Positions 13,336-26,400 of a DNA stretch of 64,000 nucleotides are shown here, piece after piece. The stretch is taken from assembly GCF_905475345.1 (NCBI RefSeq), contig NC_066588.1, positions 434,001 through 498,000 on the forward strand, given 5' to 3'. The position numbers and the translations under genes are program-made. Numbering within the stretch: position 1 is the first letter of the stretch; each line of letters begins with the position of its first letter. Below the pieces are notes generated by a model, which saw nothing but the letters and a program-made list of their open reading frames with translations, searched no databases and was not told the DNA's origin. Origin of the DNA: Vespula vulgaris. Lineage: Eukaryota; Arthropoda; Insecta; Hymenoptera; Vespidae.

Positions 13336-14482
13336 CTGTAAAAAAATGATTAGAAAATTTGTAGTCTTTTTCTGGGTGGAACGTTTGTCTCCGATTAAAT
13401 CCTTGGTAGTCCACTGTCTTTCACTGACCGTGTCGATATGGTGTACCGAATTACACGATGCCTTCCAACGTAGAGATGTTTAATTACATGAACAAGGCGA
13501 ATCGTTGTCGAGTCTCCAAGTGAGAACCCGTTATCGTCGGCGGCCACGGCAACGTGCACACTAGTAGCAGTAGTCAGCCAAGAGGAGCAGATAGAAAGAA
13601 GAGTAACAAAGAACGACCTCGCCTCTTCAAGGTCCGTGATGGTTCTGTTACTGAGAGGTTGGCCTCGTTTGCTTTTAATCCAGGTCCCCACTTCGAATGT
13701 ACTTGGTCCATTTTACATCTCCTTCTCGACCTGGCTGTTAGATTTGCTTGTCCTTGTCTAGCCTGGTCACCGAGGAAACGGACTCGTCTCCTCTCTCCTT
13801 CTTTTTCACATGTTCTAACTCGGCATTTCTCCTTTCCACACTCGTCTTCTTCCACATCGTCGACGATCATTCGAACAATAGGACCAAGACGAAGACAAGG
13901 AACGATCGATGAACCGATAAAATCCAACTGACCGCGGTTGTACCTTATCATCGACGAACGATATCCTTGCAAATAAGTTTATACAAGACGTATTAGGGAC
14001 GTTTATGTCGGTGTATTTTATCGAGTGAACTTGAAAAGACCGTACCCTGTCTCTGGCACGCGGTGAAAGAAGAAAGACATTCGTCACGCACTAATTACAC
14101 CGGTCACCCGTAACAATCACGCATCTTCTCGCGACATCTTCGTCTTCCTTAATCTTTCCTTTCAAATAATCCTTCAATTAACTGTCTAAAATTTCTTTGT
14201 CCTCTTCCAGTCCAAATTCCAACTTTCGCTCGTTTGTACGTGAAAATTGCTTCGTGAAACGAAATTAATTCTTCCTTCTGTCTCTTCTATAGAAATTATT
14301 GTCCAGCGAAGCTAGAGAAATTGGTTTAATGTTTCGGTTAAATTGTATGAGTATCGACGATAACATCGATTTAGGACACGACGGAAGAACGGGAGAGAAA
14401 GACAAAGAAGGTTGATGGCGATTTTCATGGTCGGTAAATTACCAATTTGACCTCCTTCGATGTACGCACTATCGTCGGATCA

Positions 14483-14519
<37 letters not shown>
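14483..14519. repeat. (CGT)n microsatellite
   Basis: An almost uninterrupted CGT/GTC array of about 12 units. It reads as poly-Asp, poly-Ser or poly-Val depending on frame, which explains the spurious open frames here. Confidence 0.95.
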
Positions 14520-15024
14520 AGTCTATGGGGAAGAGAAGCAAACGTCGAGGATTCAAAGGAAAAATCGGTCGTTTGATGATTTTTTCGCTTTCTCGGCCCA
14601 GAAACCTCAACCTCACTTTTTTGCTTGTTTCTTTGTAGCCTATACGCATACTTACAATTCTAACTCTTAGGTCTCTTTATCGTCGGCATCGAGTGAAACG
14701 CGAACGAAACTACTTTTGACGTTTTACGATCGAACGATCACATTGATTTTCATGAATTTTTCTTTTTCATTCAAATACGACGCTAAAATGCAAGTTATAT
14801 ATACTTACATATTATATTGCTAAACTGTAAGTTACATATTTATATATATATATAATTGAAGAAAGTATTCGAAATAGTACAAATTTTCTTAAAATAACTA
14901 TAATAACTATTCCTTTGAGTTCGACGGTTCTACATAATGATTTTTTTGCTTCCGATTCCGATCGAACGTCGTGCGGTTTGATGGCCTACTCGAAACCGGA
15001 ATTGGGTTGGTCGAAGCCGCGAAA

Positions 15025-15194
15025 ACAACGACGACGACAACGACGATGACGACGCCGACGCCGACGACGATGAGGATGAGGATGAGGAGGAGGAGGAGGA
15101 GGAGGAGGAGGAAGGAAACGAAAAAAGGAAACAAGAATAAGAAAACAAAATATAAGAATAAAAGAAAAAAAAAAAAACGAAGAAGAAGAAGAAG
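15025..15194. repeat. Purine-rich trinucleotide tract (GAC/GAG/GAA)
   Basis: Imperfect GAC, GAT and GAG repeats pass into poly-A/GAA. The tract is strongly asymmetric, with purines on the + strand. No coding role is supported. Confidence 0.9.
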
Positions 15195-16609
15195 AAACGA
15201 GCGGCCTTCCCATGCTCCGCGGCGAATGCTACTTTCATTGTCGGCTATATTTCTATGAGAGGAGAATCTACCGTATTAGATATTAAACCGAGCATACACC
15301 ATACCGACACTAACCATCCCACCCCCTTCCACCTCCCTTTCTCATCTATGTGTATTCGTACACGGTGAAAAGATGGGAAGAGAGGGATATGATGATACAA
15401 GCTAGCCTGGATATTCTACGAGCTTCACGCATCGACAACGAGTTTCCAAGGAAAGTACTCCTCGCGATAATTGCATGGTTTTACCGTCGTGCTACGATCT
15501 ACGCATCACCGAGTTATATGTACATACATAAATAAATACGTACATATGTACGTATATATAATATATGTATATACATTTTATATATATATGTGTGTATATA
15601 TATGCAGATACATACATATATATACATGCACCAAGCAAAAGCCTGTCCATCTCACGAAAAACACGTTAGACCGGATTCGAAATGGTCTAATTGTTGTTCT
15701 TACAAACCTGCTAGGAATTCTTATACGATTGGAAGATGTCACGAGGAACGATATCGAGATAAGAGATTCGCGATTAAAATTTATTCGTGTTCGTTATTAT
15801 GAGAGAATTTAATGAATCGACGGATGATAGGTTACATTTGTTTGCAGTTTAAACTCCCGACATAAATGAATTTCTTCGGATGATATAAAATCTTTCTTTT
15901 CCTTTGATTTTTTCTTCCTTTTCTTTTCTTTTTTTTACTTTTTCTTTTGTTTCGAATGCTCTCTCTTACAGAGCGAAATAATAATTTCACGGAAGACGAG
16001 AAAGAACGGAAGAGATGGAAAGACTTTCTAAGTTGCGTTTTATCGGCGAGCGGCGAGAGTCGAGTGACCTTATTTCGTATACCGAGGTCACTCGAATAGA
16101 TACATCTCCACCCGATTGTACGCACTAAGCGACCAAGTCATGGTGGAAAATTCGAAAGAGGAAGAGAGAGAGAGAGAGATCAACCATCTCGTTGATTCCT
16201 TATCGTAAATCGCATGATCGAGCAAAAAATCTTTAATCGCGAGAAAAGAAATCAAAGCCTTTAACGAACTGACAATCTTTCTAGATCTAAGAAAGAGATA
16301 GAAATCGATGAAATATTTTATCTATAAAGTTGACACAGTACGCACTATGCACTACGATGCAACGTTTATGACAGCTAACACCTGCTGCCTGAACTAAACG
16401 CCATCGCGCTTCTTTGTCGTCGACAATTGGAGTAAGAACGATGATTAAGAGATTAGAGATTTTTAGAAAACGTTCAACTTTACGACAGAGTTAAAGGGGA
16501 GAAACGTCGAAGACAAGGTTTAGTCGGGTCCTGTCAAGTAAAGAGAAGAGATTCTTACCTGAAATCGTTGCTCTTGACAACTGTTCGAATCTCGAAGGAT
16601 ATTAGAGAC

Positions 16610-18235
16610 ATGGCTCTTTGTGTCAAAAGTTTCTTTCTTATCTACTTATCGATTCTTCCTAACGTTTTGACCGAAAATACAACGAAATCACCCGAAGAAA
16701 ATAATTCTAAATCATTCGAAGAATCAACAGAAGATAATCTACCTCACGAGGAAGATTTTACGACAGAAGCAACGTTATTTATCGCTACGGAAACTCATGA
16801 AAATTTGCTCTCGACCATTGTTCTAGAAAGCGATACTGAAAATATTACGGACGAGTTTAAACCGAGCGTTCATCTCGGAGAGATCGAGGAACCAAGAACG
16901 AAGAATAATCCCTTCAACAACGTGCACCACGTCAATTTCGAAAACAGTCTCGACGTGGGATCCCATCAGGATGACCTTCGAAACGTTAAGCAAAGGATTC
17001 TTTACGACGTTAAGGAACATCAAGACGGTCGTATCCTGTTCGATGACGATAAAAGAAATTTTCATATCAGAAAGTATCAACAAGTTTTACCAAATCACGA
17101 GACGATCCAGCCGTTACACGTTACCGTCACGCAAAGTTCAAGGTCGCACTTGGATAATTTCGGCGAACAGAAAGTTATAAGCGATCATACGTTCCTACAG
17201 AATCTCGAGAAACCGGTATACGTCGAGGAGCACACATCGATGATATTTGAAAAACCTATGAGATTTCCAAACGATCTTCAAGAACATCTACCTCTTGGTA
17301 ATGGGAACTTCGATGACAAGAATACGTTTTATTTCGTGCCCGATTATCGTCTAGTGCCGAATCAAAATAATTATTACAGCGTCGAACAACAAGAAGGAAA
17401 TTACGGTAACGTTCAGAAAGCAAACAATATGATGGTTTATCTCGCACAGCAACACGAATACACTACACTTCGCAAACAACCACATTATTACTATTATTAT
17501 TATCAACCTGTAGGCTATCAGGAAATGGACTTTTTAGGTGAGCCAAAACCCACTATGCTCTATCCCAAAGAGCACAGGTAAGATAAAGGAACGCGAGCTT
17601 ATTAATAGAGTATATAGATCTATAGTTATGATTTTTTAAACGTTTTTTCCTTTTTTTTTCTTTCTTTCTTTTTTCCATTAGAATTTCACCATGGAGAAAG
17701 ATTATTCATTTGATCGGATCTTTCTTACCATGGGGATTGTTACTGGCAGCTCTTGCTCCTAACGTGATCAAAATTCAAAATACGACGTGAGTAAAGCATC
17801 GGACGTGATTTCATAACGATTCACGGAATCTGTATTTTAAGCAAGGACGAATTCCTACAGGGATCCAAACATCGTTCTCTCAAAATTGAGAGTCGTTGAC
17901 CTGCCGATCGAGCATAAGCAAGCGAGGCTGCTCGATGAACAGCGAGCGAATGTTTGCGAGGAAAGATCGATATGCGAATTGATATTGGCAGGTGGTAAAC
18001 CACGAACGAATATAGTGCAAAACGTTCTTTGGAATTTGGCTATTAGGTCCGTACGATCAGGATAGGATCGGATAACATTTTTTGAAATATTTCCAACAGA
18101 GAGTATATATATACGAATATATATTAAATTATTTTTATCTTTTACAGATCTAACGAAGACACGGCAAGAAAAATTGGCCTCCAGGAAATATTTGAAGCAG
18201 TGAAAAAGAAGAGTTGCGCGACGATCGGTTGTTAA
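16610..18235 (+). CDS. Gene B: secreted protein with four-Cys C-terminal module, 448 aa
   Basis: The CDS is join(16610..17577, 17682..17786, 17861..18046, 18148..18235), and all phases close. The start was chosen for the signal peptide that follows (MALCVKSFFLIYLSILPNVLT). The long first exon encodes an acidic, His/Tyr-rich region ending in a run of six Tyr. Exon 2 encodes a hydrophobic segment (about 326-345). Exons 3-4 form a compact C-terminal module with Cys389-x5-Cys395 and Cys443-x4-Cys448, the last Cys being the final residue. The last intron falls in codon 420 in phase 2, exactly 25 residues after Cys395. Gene C has the same module and intron position. The donor at 18047 (GTCCGT) is weak, but the only other donor I considered (18051) gives an immediate stop. 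Function unknown; disulfide pairing is inferred. Confidence 0.8.
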
Positions 18236-19457
18236 ATCTCGAACGAAAGAAGGAAGCGAGTATTGTGGCTGACACAAGCTATTGTTTCCTCGACCCCCTC
18301 TCTCCCTCTTAATCGCTGAACTCAGAATAGCCATTGTCTTTTCAAAAGCTCGCGCAAGATAATTAGTTTTGTTTTCATTCTGACTGCGAAAGTGTGTCCT
18401 TCGAAGAGTAAGGAAAGGAAGAAAGGTGAAGAAAATAAATATAAAGAGGGACGAGAAGAAGATCGTTTGAAGAAGCATCGGTATTATTATCATCGGTATC
18501 TCGTTCGAGAATTCGTCTCGTGTATGCACTCGTCTCGTCCTCGCAAGTGAAAGTAGTCGCTGAGTATATAAGTGGGTCAACGCTAGTCCATTCTGGACCA
18601 TCGTTCTCGCTCGTGAAACTCAGTCATTTTTTCCCTTATACATATATATTTATATTCGTAAAAATACATTGCTCGATTTCCAGTAATACGTAATTACATT
18701 AATTTGTCATTGCACAGATGTACGTATTTATCTTTTCTAAAAAACTGAAAATCAAATAGTCCATTTTTGATAAAGTCACGAAAGATAATAATAAACGTAT
18801 ATTCGTTTTACGACGAACCAGCAATTTTTGTTATGATTTATGTTCGACACCTGCCAGGAGAATATAGAAAATCGTGGATTAGACGTGGATTAAATGAACG
18901 ATGAAACTTTCGAAAAAAAAAGAAAAGAAGAGGAAGAAGAAATATCATTCGAGAATCACGAAGGAAGAGAAGAATACCGGATGGGAATCGTATTTTGGGT
19001 CGCAAAGTTGATTTTCACTTCGAGGAATGCGTAAGAAAGGCCGCGTAAGAAGACAACAGCGCGTTGGATCGCTAAACCGAGATCGATTAGTTTCTTCTTT
19101 TCTCTTATTCTTATTTTTCATGCGAGAGAAACAAAGATATTCGCGATCGATCGCATCGTCGATGTCGTTTTATTTTTTCTTCCATTCTTTTTTCTTGTTA
19201 TCACGATATCCTTTTCCTAAGAACTAATCGTGCGATATATGTTGGGAGTTTAACGAAAGTGAGCCACTTTTTCTGCGGGTTCTACTTTAGAGTCGAAAAC
19301 GACCATACACCGATTACTCCTTAGAGCGGATCAACGAGATCGCTCGTAAAGTATGGCTTAACGATTTAGAATTTTTCTGTGACAGATGTTCCTAATCCGT
19401 TCTTCTGTATCGTCATAATTTACGTTTAATACGAAATCACGTGATGTCATATCCAAT

Positions 19458-19541
19458 TATCATCATCATCATCATCATCATTATCATCATCATCGTCATC
19501 ATCATCATCATGATCGTCGTCGTCGTTTTCGTCGTCGTCGA
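19458..19541. repeat. (CAT)n/(CGT)n compound microsatellite
   Basis: Repeated ATC/CAT units pass into GTC/CGT units with a few interruptions. Confidence 0.95.
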
Positions 19542-20711
19542 GAGTGAGAAAAAGAGATAAAACCGTGATAAAAACGTCACAGAAGTTAGACGAGTTTTCT
19601 TAAGAGAAATCGTGCTACAATATTACGAGTAATTAAATCGACGAGAACAGTATGCGTGTAATAAAGAACTGGGAGTAACTTGCATATAGTAAATCAAGAA
19701 ACATTCGAAAGCCGAACGTACCTACCTACTCCGTAATAGTCTCTTCTTCATGAACTTTCACGTTTATGCCGACGTTACGACCCTGCTGTTACTTTGATGA
19801 CATTGTACAACGACGACGTCACGGACGTCTCGATCGTGCCTTCCTCGTTAACGTGAGTCGTTTATTAACGAGTAAAGATTTAGGAACGATGAAAGGTATC
19901 AACAGAAGAAAGTTAAACGTTCGAGTTTGCTACTTAACGTCATCGCTAAAAGACTTTACATCCTAATTAAAAACAGAAATTTCTTTCGATCATTTTTTGA
20001 CATAAGTATGATGACGCCGCGTAACGTTGACGATGATGCGTGGGCATTACAAGATATGTCAAGGAAAGCGAGTGTGTAAAAGATGCCGAACGATATTGGA
20101 AAACGTTGTCGACGAGGTCGTCCAAGCTGAGAATGAGTCGTAAGTAAGTAAGTAAGTAAGTAAGTACGTGCTCATAATCGTTAACGTATCGTATCATCAA
20201 CCTCGACGAGAAAAAAGGCGTCGAATTTTACTTTTTTTGTCTTTTTTTTTTTCTCTCAACGAACGAGTCTTACATAAACTTGTAGAATATTCAAACGATA
20301 TCCCATAATAACATGTCCCCCTTAACTCAAACAAATTGATTCCTTTTTTGATCTTGGAGATTTCGAATTGGTCAAGCCGTCGAGATTAGATACGATCAAT
20401 TAGAGTTTAACAAGCTTTCGACAAATTTACATTGATTTTTATATGATCGTTATATCGAAAGTCGGTCGTTGACTTTACATTTATATCGTATAAAAGAGAA
20501 ATTCGTTAATCTTGCGAATGAGATCTATGAAACTTTTTTCTTCTTTTAATTTTTCGTTCCTTTTATGAAAGATAAGAGAAAATAAAATTGATATTCTTAA
20601 AAAGTCTCTTCGAACGGTGGAATCGAAGAAAACGTGAGTGGAGGAAGAAGAGAGATTAAAAGGATTAGTCGGGAGTTTGAAGATCGTGACTGAGTCTTCA
20701 AAGGAACTTGA

Positions 20712-20718
20712 CTCTTTC

Positions 20719-20769
<51 letters not shown>

Positions 20770-20771
20770 CT
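20712..20771. repeat. (CT)n microsatellite
   Basis: A nearly pure CT run with scattered TTT interruptions; it produces Ser/Leu-only open frames. Confidence 0.95.
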
Positions 20772-20946
20772 CACGTTCGTGCGTTGCCATGGGTCACACT
20801 TACCTACTGATCCATATTACCTCGTTGCATTTCCGGTGTTCACGATATCACTCGAGAAATCGAAAGGCCATATGTATTTTGCTTCCCGGAAAAATTCATA
20901 GAGCCACTTTCCTCTTCGTGTATCTCGTGTGTATCCTCCTCTACCA

Positions 20947-20990
20947 CCTCCTCCTCCTCCTCCTCCTCCTCCTCCTCCTCTTCCTCCTCT
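20947..20990. repeat. (CTC)n microsatellite
   Basis: A nearly perfect CTC array of about 14 units. Confidence 0.95.
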
Positions 20991-21622
20991 TTCACCTCTT
21001 TCTCCTTCTCTTCTTTCTTCACTACTTTGCACGACTTTCGAAAAGTGAAAGTCGACCCGCCTTTTTTTCTCCTTTTCCTCTCTTTCTCTCTACTCTATCC
21101 TAAATAGAAGACGAATTAGAAGAAGTATTTAAAGAGTATTTTGAAGAGATATTATTTACGAATGATATTAGGAATGACTATAGACCGAGTCGTTTATCGC
21201 GAACGAAGAGTTTCGAAAGAAAATGAAAAAGAGGAAAAAGAAAAAAGAGGGAAACAAAAGAAAGAGAGAAGGAATATCGAAAAGAACAAAAGATTCCTAT
21301 CTAATTATACCACGATTATAATACCATAAACGATAGGGAATAGAAACGTTGTGGGTGGAACGAAAATAGGTGGGCCACAATTGTCATCGAATAATACCTT
21401 CGCGTCTTCCGGTGTCCTTGGAAAGTGAAAGTGGTACGTTCGTTCTTTCATCTCATTTATCTTTTTTCTTTTTATCTTCTTTCGCGAGAAATGCAAATTA
21501 AAAAAGGCTCGAATAGGATTCCGTAGATGATTGCGGAATTGTGTCAGTTTATGGAACGAAACGATACGAGAAATCTTCGGTAGGAGGTCGAGGGACACGT
21601 GGAGAAGGTTACACAGGTGTGC

Positions 21623-21623
21623 A

Positions 21624-21662
<39 letters not shown>
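21623..21662. repeat. (CGT)n microsatellite
   Basis: A perfect CGT array of about 13 units, the second strong CGT array in the window. Confidence 0.95.
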
Positions 21663-23349
21663 GTGCTGAACGATGGACTTTCACTGGCGGGTCTCTGAAC
21701 CCGAGACTCGAATTCTTCGTCTCTCTTTCTTTCTTTCTCTCTTTCTCTTTTTTTGCCTCCAGAATCGAACGTTTCTTCCGGCTCGTACGTGTTCGTGAAC
21801 TTGAAAAGTTAGCTCGGACTACCTGCTTGAGTTTCATGTACCGGTTTTGGAGTTTAATCATCGAACGGATCGTTCCTAAGAAGAACATTAAACGAGCTTT
21901 ATGATGTTCGTTAAATTGGAACGCATTTGGTTCGCGATTCGTACGAACATTGTTAATATACCTTAATTAAACTCGGATCGATCGATCGTAATAACAAGAT
22001 CTAAATGCTCGCTGAAAAGAGAACGGTGACACGAATGTTCGCATAATATTTACCAATATACCTTACATCCAAGGTAAAATAAAAAAGTGGAACGTCTCGA
22101 TATACGACGTAAGAGTCAATAATAATAATCCATACCGTGTAATCTTTTTAACCTTAACGGGCTAAAATAAAATCGAATACGGATCGGTATACGCTTACTT
22201 TCCAACGTGATCCAGATCGGACGACTCGCGGTATATGACTCGGACCGATGGCTTAGAAAATCGAGGCGAGAGACACGTTCAAAGTCAAGCATTGTGTTCG
22301 ACGATCCGTGGATGATCCTTATCGTATAATTTTCTTTTTGCAATTACGAGCATTAGGATGACTCTAAAACCTGATCCTAATAAATAAAGTCCGAACGAAT
22401 GAAGATCGTTGTGTGTCGCGTCGATCGAATAAATTCATTTGAATTATTTCGTGCATGAACGAGTGCGTTTTATAACGATCCCAAGTGGTATGCTTCGATG
22501 GTAAGAAAGAGAGAGAGAGAGAAAGAAAAGATGCAACAAGGATCATAATGGATCTTTAATCTCGTTTGATCTCTGATATAACAGGAGATAAGAATTAATC
22601 GATTGTACGTTTCTAATCGATTCGTTTCATTGGATGTTATCTACGAAGAGTCGTAATTCTATTTCTTTCTCATAGCAATTTTCGTAGATAAATTCATTAA
22701 AATTTTTTTTTTTTACGTTCGGACGTTAAACAAGACGCGCGAGTTGACGATAATATTTTTGCGGGAGCAAATTTCAAGGATGTCTTTTAAACCAGAGACG
22801 GATCTCTCTCGTCTTTTTTTCGTTGACCCCTTGTGGTTCTTTTTTTCTCTCCTTTTGCCGTCCATATCGTCGTCATATGTCATCAAAATGTGTTAAAAAA
22901 AAAAAAGAGAAAAAAAGTCTAGACGTACGGTAGCGTATGGTTCCGTCGAACGACGGAAAAAGGCGAAGGCGAAGGCGAAGGCGAACGGAGGAGGAAGTAG
23001 GTCGGAGAGAATTCTCACTCCTCGATGGAGACACGAGGAGCCACCGGCTGACTGCCGTCGTCAGTCTCGCCAAGATATCTCGGGAGTCAACAGGTGCGTC
23101 TAGGAGCCGACACGCTCCTTCCTCCTCTTTCGTTCTTTTTATCCTCCTTTATTTCTTTTTTATTCTTCTTTTTTCTCTTTTTTCTTTTTACTTTTTTTTT
23201 CTTCGACACCGTATCATCGAATTCGACAAAGTTGGTCTCTGAACGTATAAAGGCACCGAGGATTGTCAATAAAGAAAAAAATAAAAGAAAAAAATTTTTG
23301 ATTTTTCCTCTTCCATCTTGCGTCTATCTTGCATCGAGATAGAAAGAGA

Positions 23350-23351
23350 AG

Positions 23352-23387
<36 letters not shown>

Positions 23388-23406
23388 GAGAGAGAGAGAG
23401 GGGGGG
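23350..23406. repeat. (GA)n microsatellite next to exon 1 of gene C
   Basis: A GA run interrupted by GGG, about 60 bases before the first coding exon of gene C. It may lie in its 5' UTR or core promoter. GA tracts can bind GAGA-type factors; that role is speculation here. Confidence 0.9.
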
Positions 23407-23463
23407 AAAGAAAAACGAAAAATCGCGAGAATCGTTCGGTGAGGATCGCAATATAACTGCAAG

Positions 23464-26400
23464 ATGATGTCAACGAAGGTGAGTTGTTCCTGTCTTTTAA
23501 TTCTCTCTTTATTTCGCCATCGATCATTCGATTTACACGTACGACCACGTCGAACGGATGGTATTCGACGTTCGCGTTTTTTCGAATAACGGGCTCGGTA
23601 GAAGTTCGATATGGAAAGGAGAAAAAAAAAATAAAAAAAAAATAAGGAGAAGAAGAAGATGAAGAATCAACGAACTAGATCGGTTTAATTGTTCCACAAT
23701 TAACGTCTGACCGTGGATTTTCTGGAGCGGAAACCCCGTGCGACATGGATCGGGGCCACGCCATAAGAAACTATATAGTCATTGCAAGTTTCTTGTTACT
23801 AATGGACAATGATTTTCATTGATGATCGTTCATTAATCGGACAATCGCGATTGCCGACCGTTAAATCCGACGATCATTTATGACAGTTCTTACCTAACGG
23901 TTCAGAAAGAGCCAGCTCGTAATAGAATTGATCTCTAAAGAATAGACGAGTGAAATTGGTCGATCGAAAGTAGTCTGTCGAGGAAGGAAGTCTCGCAAAA
24001 GAAAGAAAACAAAAGAAAAGAAAAAGAAAAATGATCTTCTTTTCACCGAAGACTGACATACCGGTACTAAAAAACGCAACGCACGTGCGAAACGCGTCCA
24101 GCGAAAGCAAATCGTCGTTCCATTTCACTCGAGAGTTCACGTCGGTCCATCGCGTTATCCTTTCTTTCCATATTTGTTTGCTTTTTTTATCGTCGTTCAA
24201 CTCGAGCATTTTTCATTTTCTTATTTTTCTTCTGTAAATAAAAATTCCATTGAAAATTTGACGAGAATCTAATTAGTAGGAACGTTTTAAAGATATCGAA
24301 TAATTCGAATATTCGATTCGTCTATTTGTATGTACGTACGTATGTATGCGCGCACGCGTGTGTTATAATATATATATATACACATATGCATGTAGTTTAA
24401 ATCACGGCAAATAATTTAAAAGAGGTGAAAGTCTCGTGAACAGCATGTGGAATAAGATCCAAGTTAAAACGTGAAAACGTGACCAATTGGAAATTAGTTG
24501 AATGAATATTTCCCTTATTGGTAAGAGTTTAGAAATCTTTGTTAAATCTACATAATCTATACTCGGATAAATGAAATTTTCTAGCAAGCCCACATGATCT
24601 AATCGTAATATCTAATTTGTTATACCTACAAACCTACGAGCGAATATATATGCTATCGTTGGGTAAAAATGACTCTTACCGTTGCTCGATTAGTATTTCG
24701 TAATTTTGCTATTCCTAAAACAGAACACTGACAGTGTTCGCGAAAACGATTAAATTTCTCACGTTGTGCGTTCGTGCTTGCGATTTCTCTCTCTCTCTCT
24801 CTCTTTCCCTCTTTCTCTTCCTTTCTTTTTCTCTAATTCTCCGCGAACTTGATTACAGTTGGAATTACGAGTTAGGAGGACCGTCATAGAAAAATTTATT
24901 TCATTTTCTAAATACTAGGTTTTTCTTTCTCTTTTTTTCTAGCGAGTTTCTTTCTGAAACTATCCCACGCATTTGAATCGTGCCAAGCGTGATTTGCCTG
25001 CATAATGTAAAACTTTGTACATTTTCCTATTCGAGATTCATCGAATAATGAGCGACCTCCTCTTCATTTCATGTAATCACTGAATAACTATTACGAATAA
25101 TCGAAGAATCGAGTGGGCACTTTCGATATGTCCTACGGAAAGCCGATAAAGGTTGATACAAATTTGTTATAAGAAAAAAGAAAAAAATAACGAGAGCAAC
25201 GTTAATCTCAGATTACATCTAGATTACACACGAGATAAAAATTTCACGTTCGTTGGACAACAGGATAGTTTGTTTTCTCTGACGTCGAGCGTTGCATAAC
25301 GTCCTTATATCGGTATTATATCGATTTTATTTTTCCAGCTGGCGCTCGTTAAACTCAATGAATATAAATACAATGGTTACCTAAAACGTTTTATATAATA
25401 TCGCGTACGTAATTTTCCTTTTGGGGATAGGGGATGCCGTGACGAGCATATAGGAGAATATACGAATGTATGTATGTATCTACTTATCCAAGAGAAGCGT
25501 GATCGAAGGCGATAGAAAAATGCACGGAGAAGACGTGCACAATCGATCTTCACGATCGAACACTAAGGCCGACTTTCGAAATCTCTGAAAGACTCATTTC
25601 ACATGCTAGCTGATTCACGAAGCGTTTCACGATGCCGACAAAACGTAACGGAGAACGTGGTTAGATATCAACGAGAGAATCAAACGATAGAGCTACCTAC
25701 GTATTTTCGTCTTTGTCTCTGTGCGTGTGCGTGCATGCGTATGTAAAAATAGAAACATAGTTAGTATTACCGAACGATAGACGAGTCGATTATCATCGAT
25801 GCATTCATTGGCTCGCAACTTGCGTTAGACGAACGATAAGCATAGAAAGTAGCCTAATAATATGGAGAACCAAAGCAATTACCAACGATTTCTATCCAAA
25901 GTGATTATCTAGTCTTCGATTTTGTCAATTTGTTTTCAGGTAACATTTATTCTAGTCTTGGCAGTTTTGATTATCGGGAATCTAGCGATAGATCTACCAA
26001 AGCCTGGCTACGCTAGGACAGTTTTAAAAGTATCTAGAAGTCTTCCGGGTGAGACCGAGGAGTTAAAGATTAGGACGAGCGAAGGTAACTTGGCAACTTT
26101 GATCGTGAAACGACGTGAAAAGTCAACGTCGATGTTCGATGACGATCGAGTCGTATCGTCGGGTATCGACGTTACCGAAAGGAAAGAGAACGTTAGCAAA
26201 CACGATATTCCATCAACTAGAAAGAACGAAACCGATAGTGAAAACGATGAGAAAAAGAAGAAGGAGGATGTAAGGAAAATGGAAGAGGCACAAGTCGAGG
26301 AGATCCGTGCGAAATTTGTCAAACCCGAGGAAATCTCGGTAACCGAGAGATCGTCCGATCAAAACGAAACGAAAACTACGATAACTCGTACTATCCGACC

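Larger units (their letters stand above)
13336..16609. other. Divergent promoter region between gene D (-) and gene B (+)
   Basis: The 5' ends of both genes face each other, so their promoters should lie here. The region holds a CGT tract at 14483-14519, a purine-rich GAC/GAG tract at 15025-15194 and a TA-rich stretch at 15540-15630. I found no credible coding exon. Frames through the trinucleotide tracts translate as homopolymers on both strands. Confidence 0.5.
18236..23463. other. Intergenic or 5' UTR region before gene C, microsatellite-rich
   Basis: About 5.2 kb without a credible coding exon. It contains CAT/CGT (19458-19541), CT (20712-20771), CTC (20947-20990), CGT (21623-21662) and GA (23350-23406) tracts, plus many pyrimidine runs. 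Untranslated exons of gene C may lie here, since its first coding exon is only 15 bases. Confidence 0.5.

Noticed and set aside
13554..13972. Overlapping 125-132 aa frames on both strands
   Set aside because: Frames on opposite strands over the same DNA, with no protein features and no splice support. The region is the gene D/gene B promoter interval.
14930..15258. Open frames on both strands through the GAC/GAG tract
   Set aside because: They translate as homopolymer runs on both strands because the DNA is a simple repeat. No start context, splice sites or domain.
16551..16566. TCTTACCTGAAATC, a perfect splice donor on the minus strand
   Set aside because: It could end a 5' UTR exon of gene D, but that exon would overlap the start of gene B and no partner could be shown.
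17855..18601. 248 aa minus-strand frame
   Set aside because: Antisense to exons 3-4 of gene B and its 3' flank. Composition is not protein-like, and the gene B phases close.
18565..18625. TATATAAG followed by TCAGTC
   Set aside because: It looks like a core promoter, but the spacing (about 57 bases) is too long and no exon could be linked to it. Left out as a feature.
20708..21103. Leu/Ser-rich frame of 131 aa
   Set aside because: Product of the CT and CTC microsatellites.
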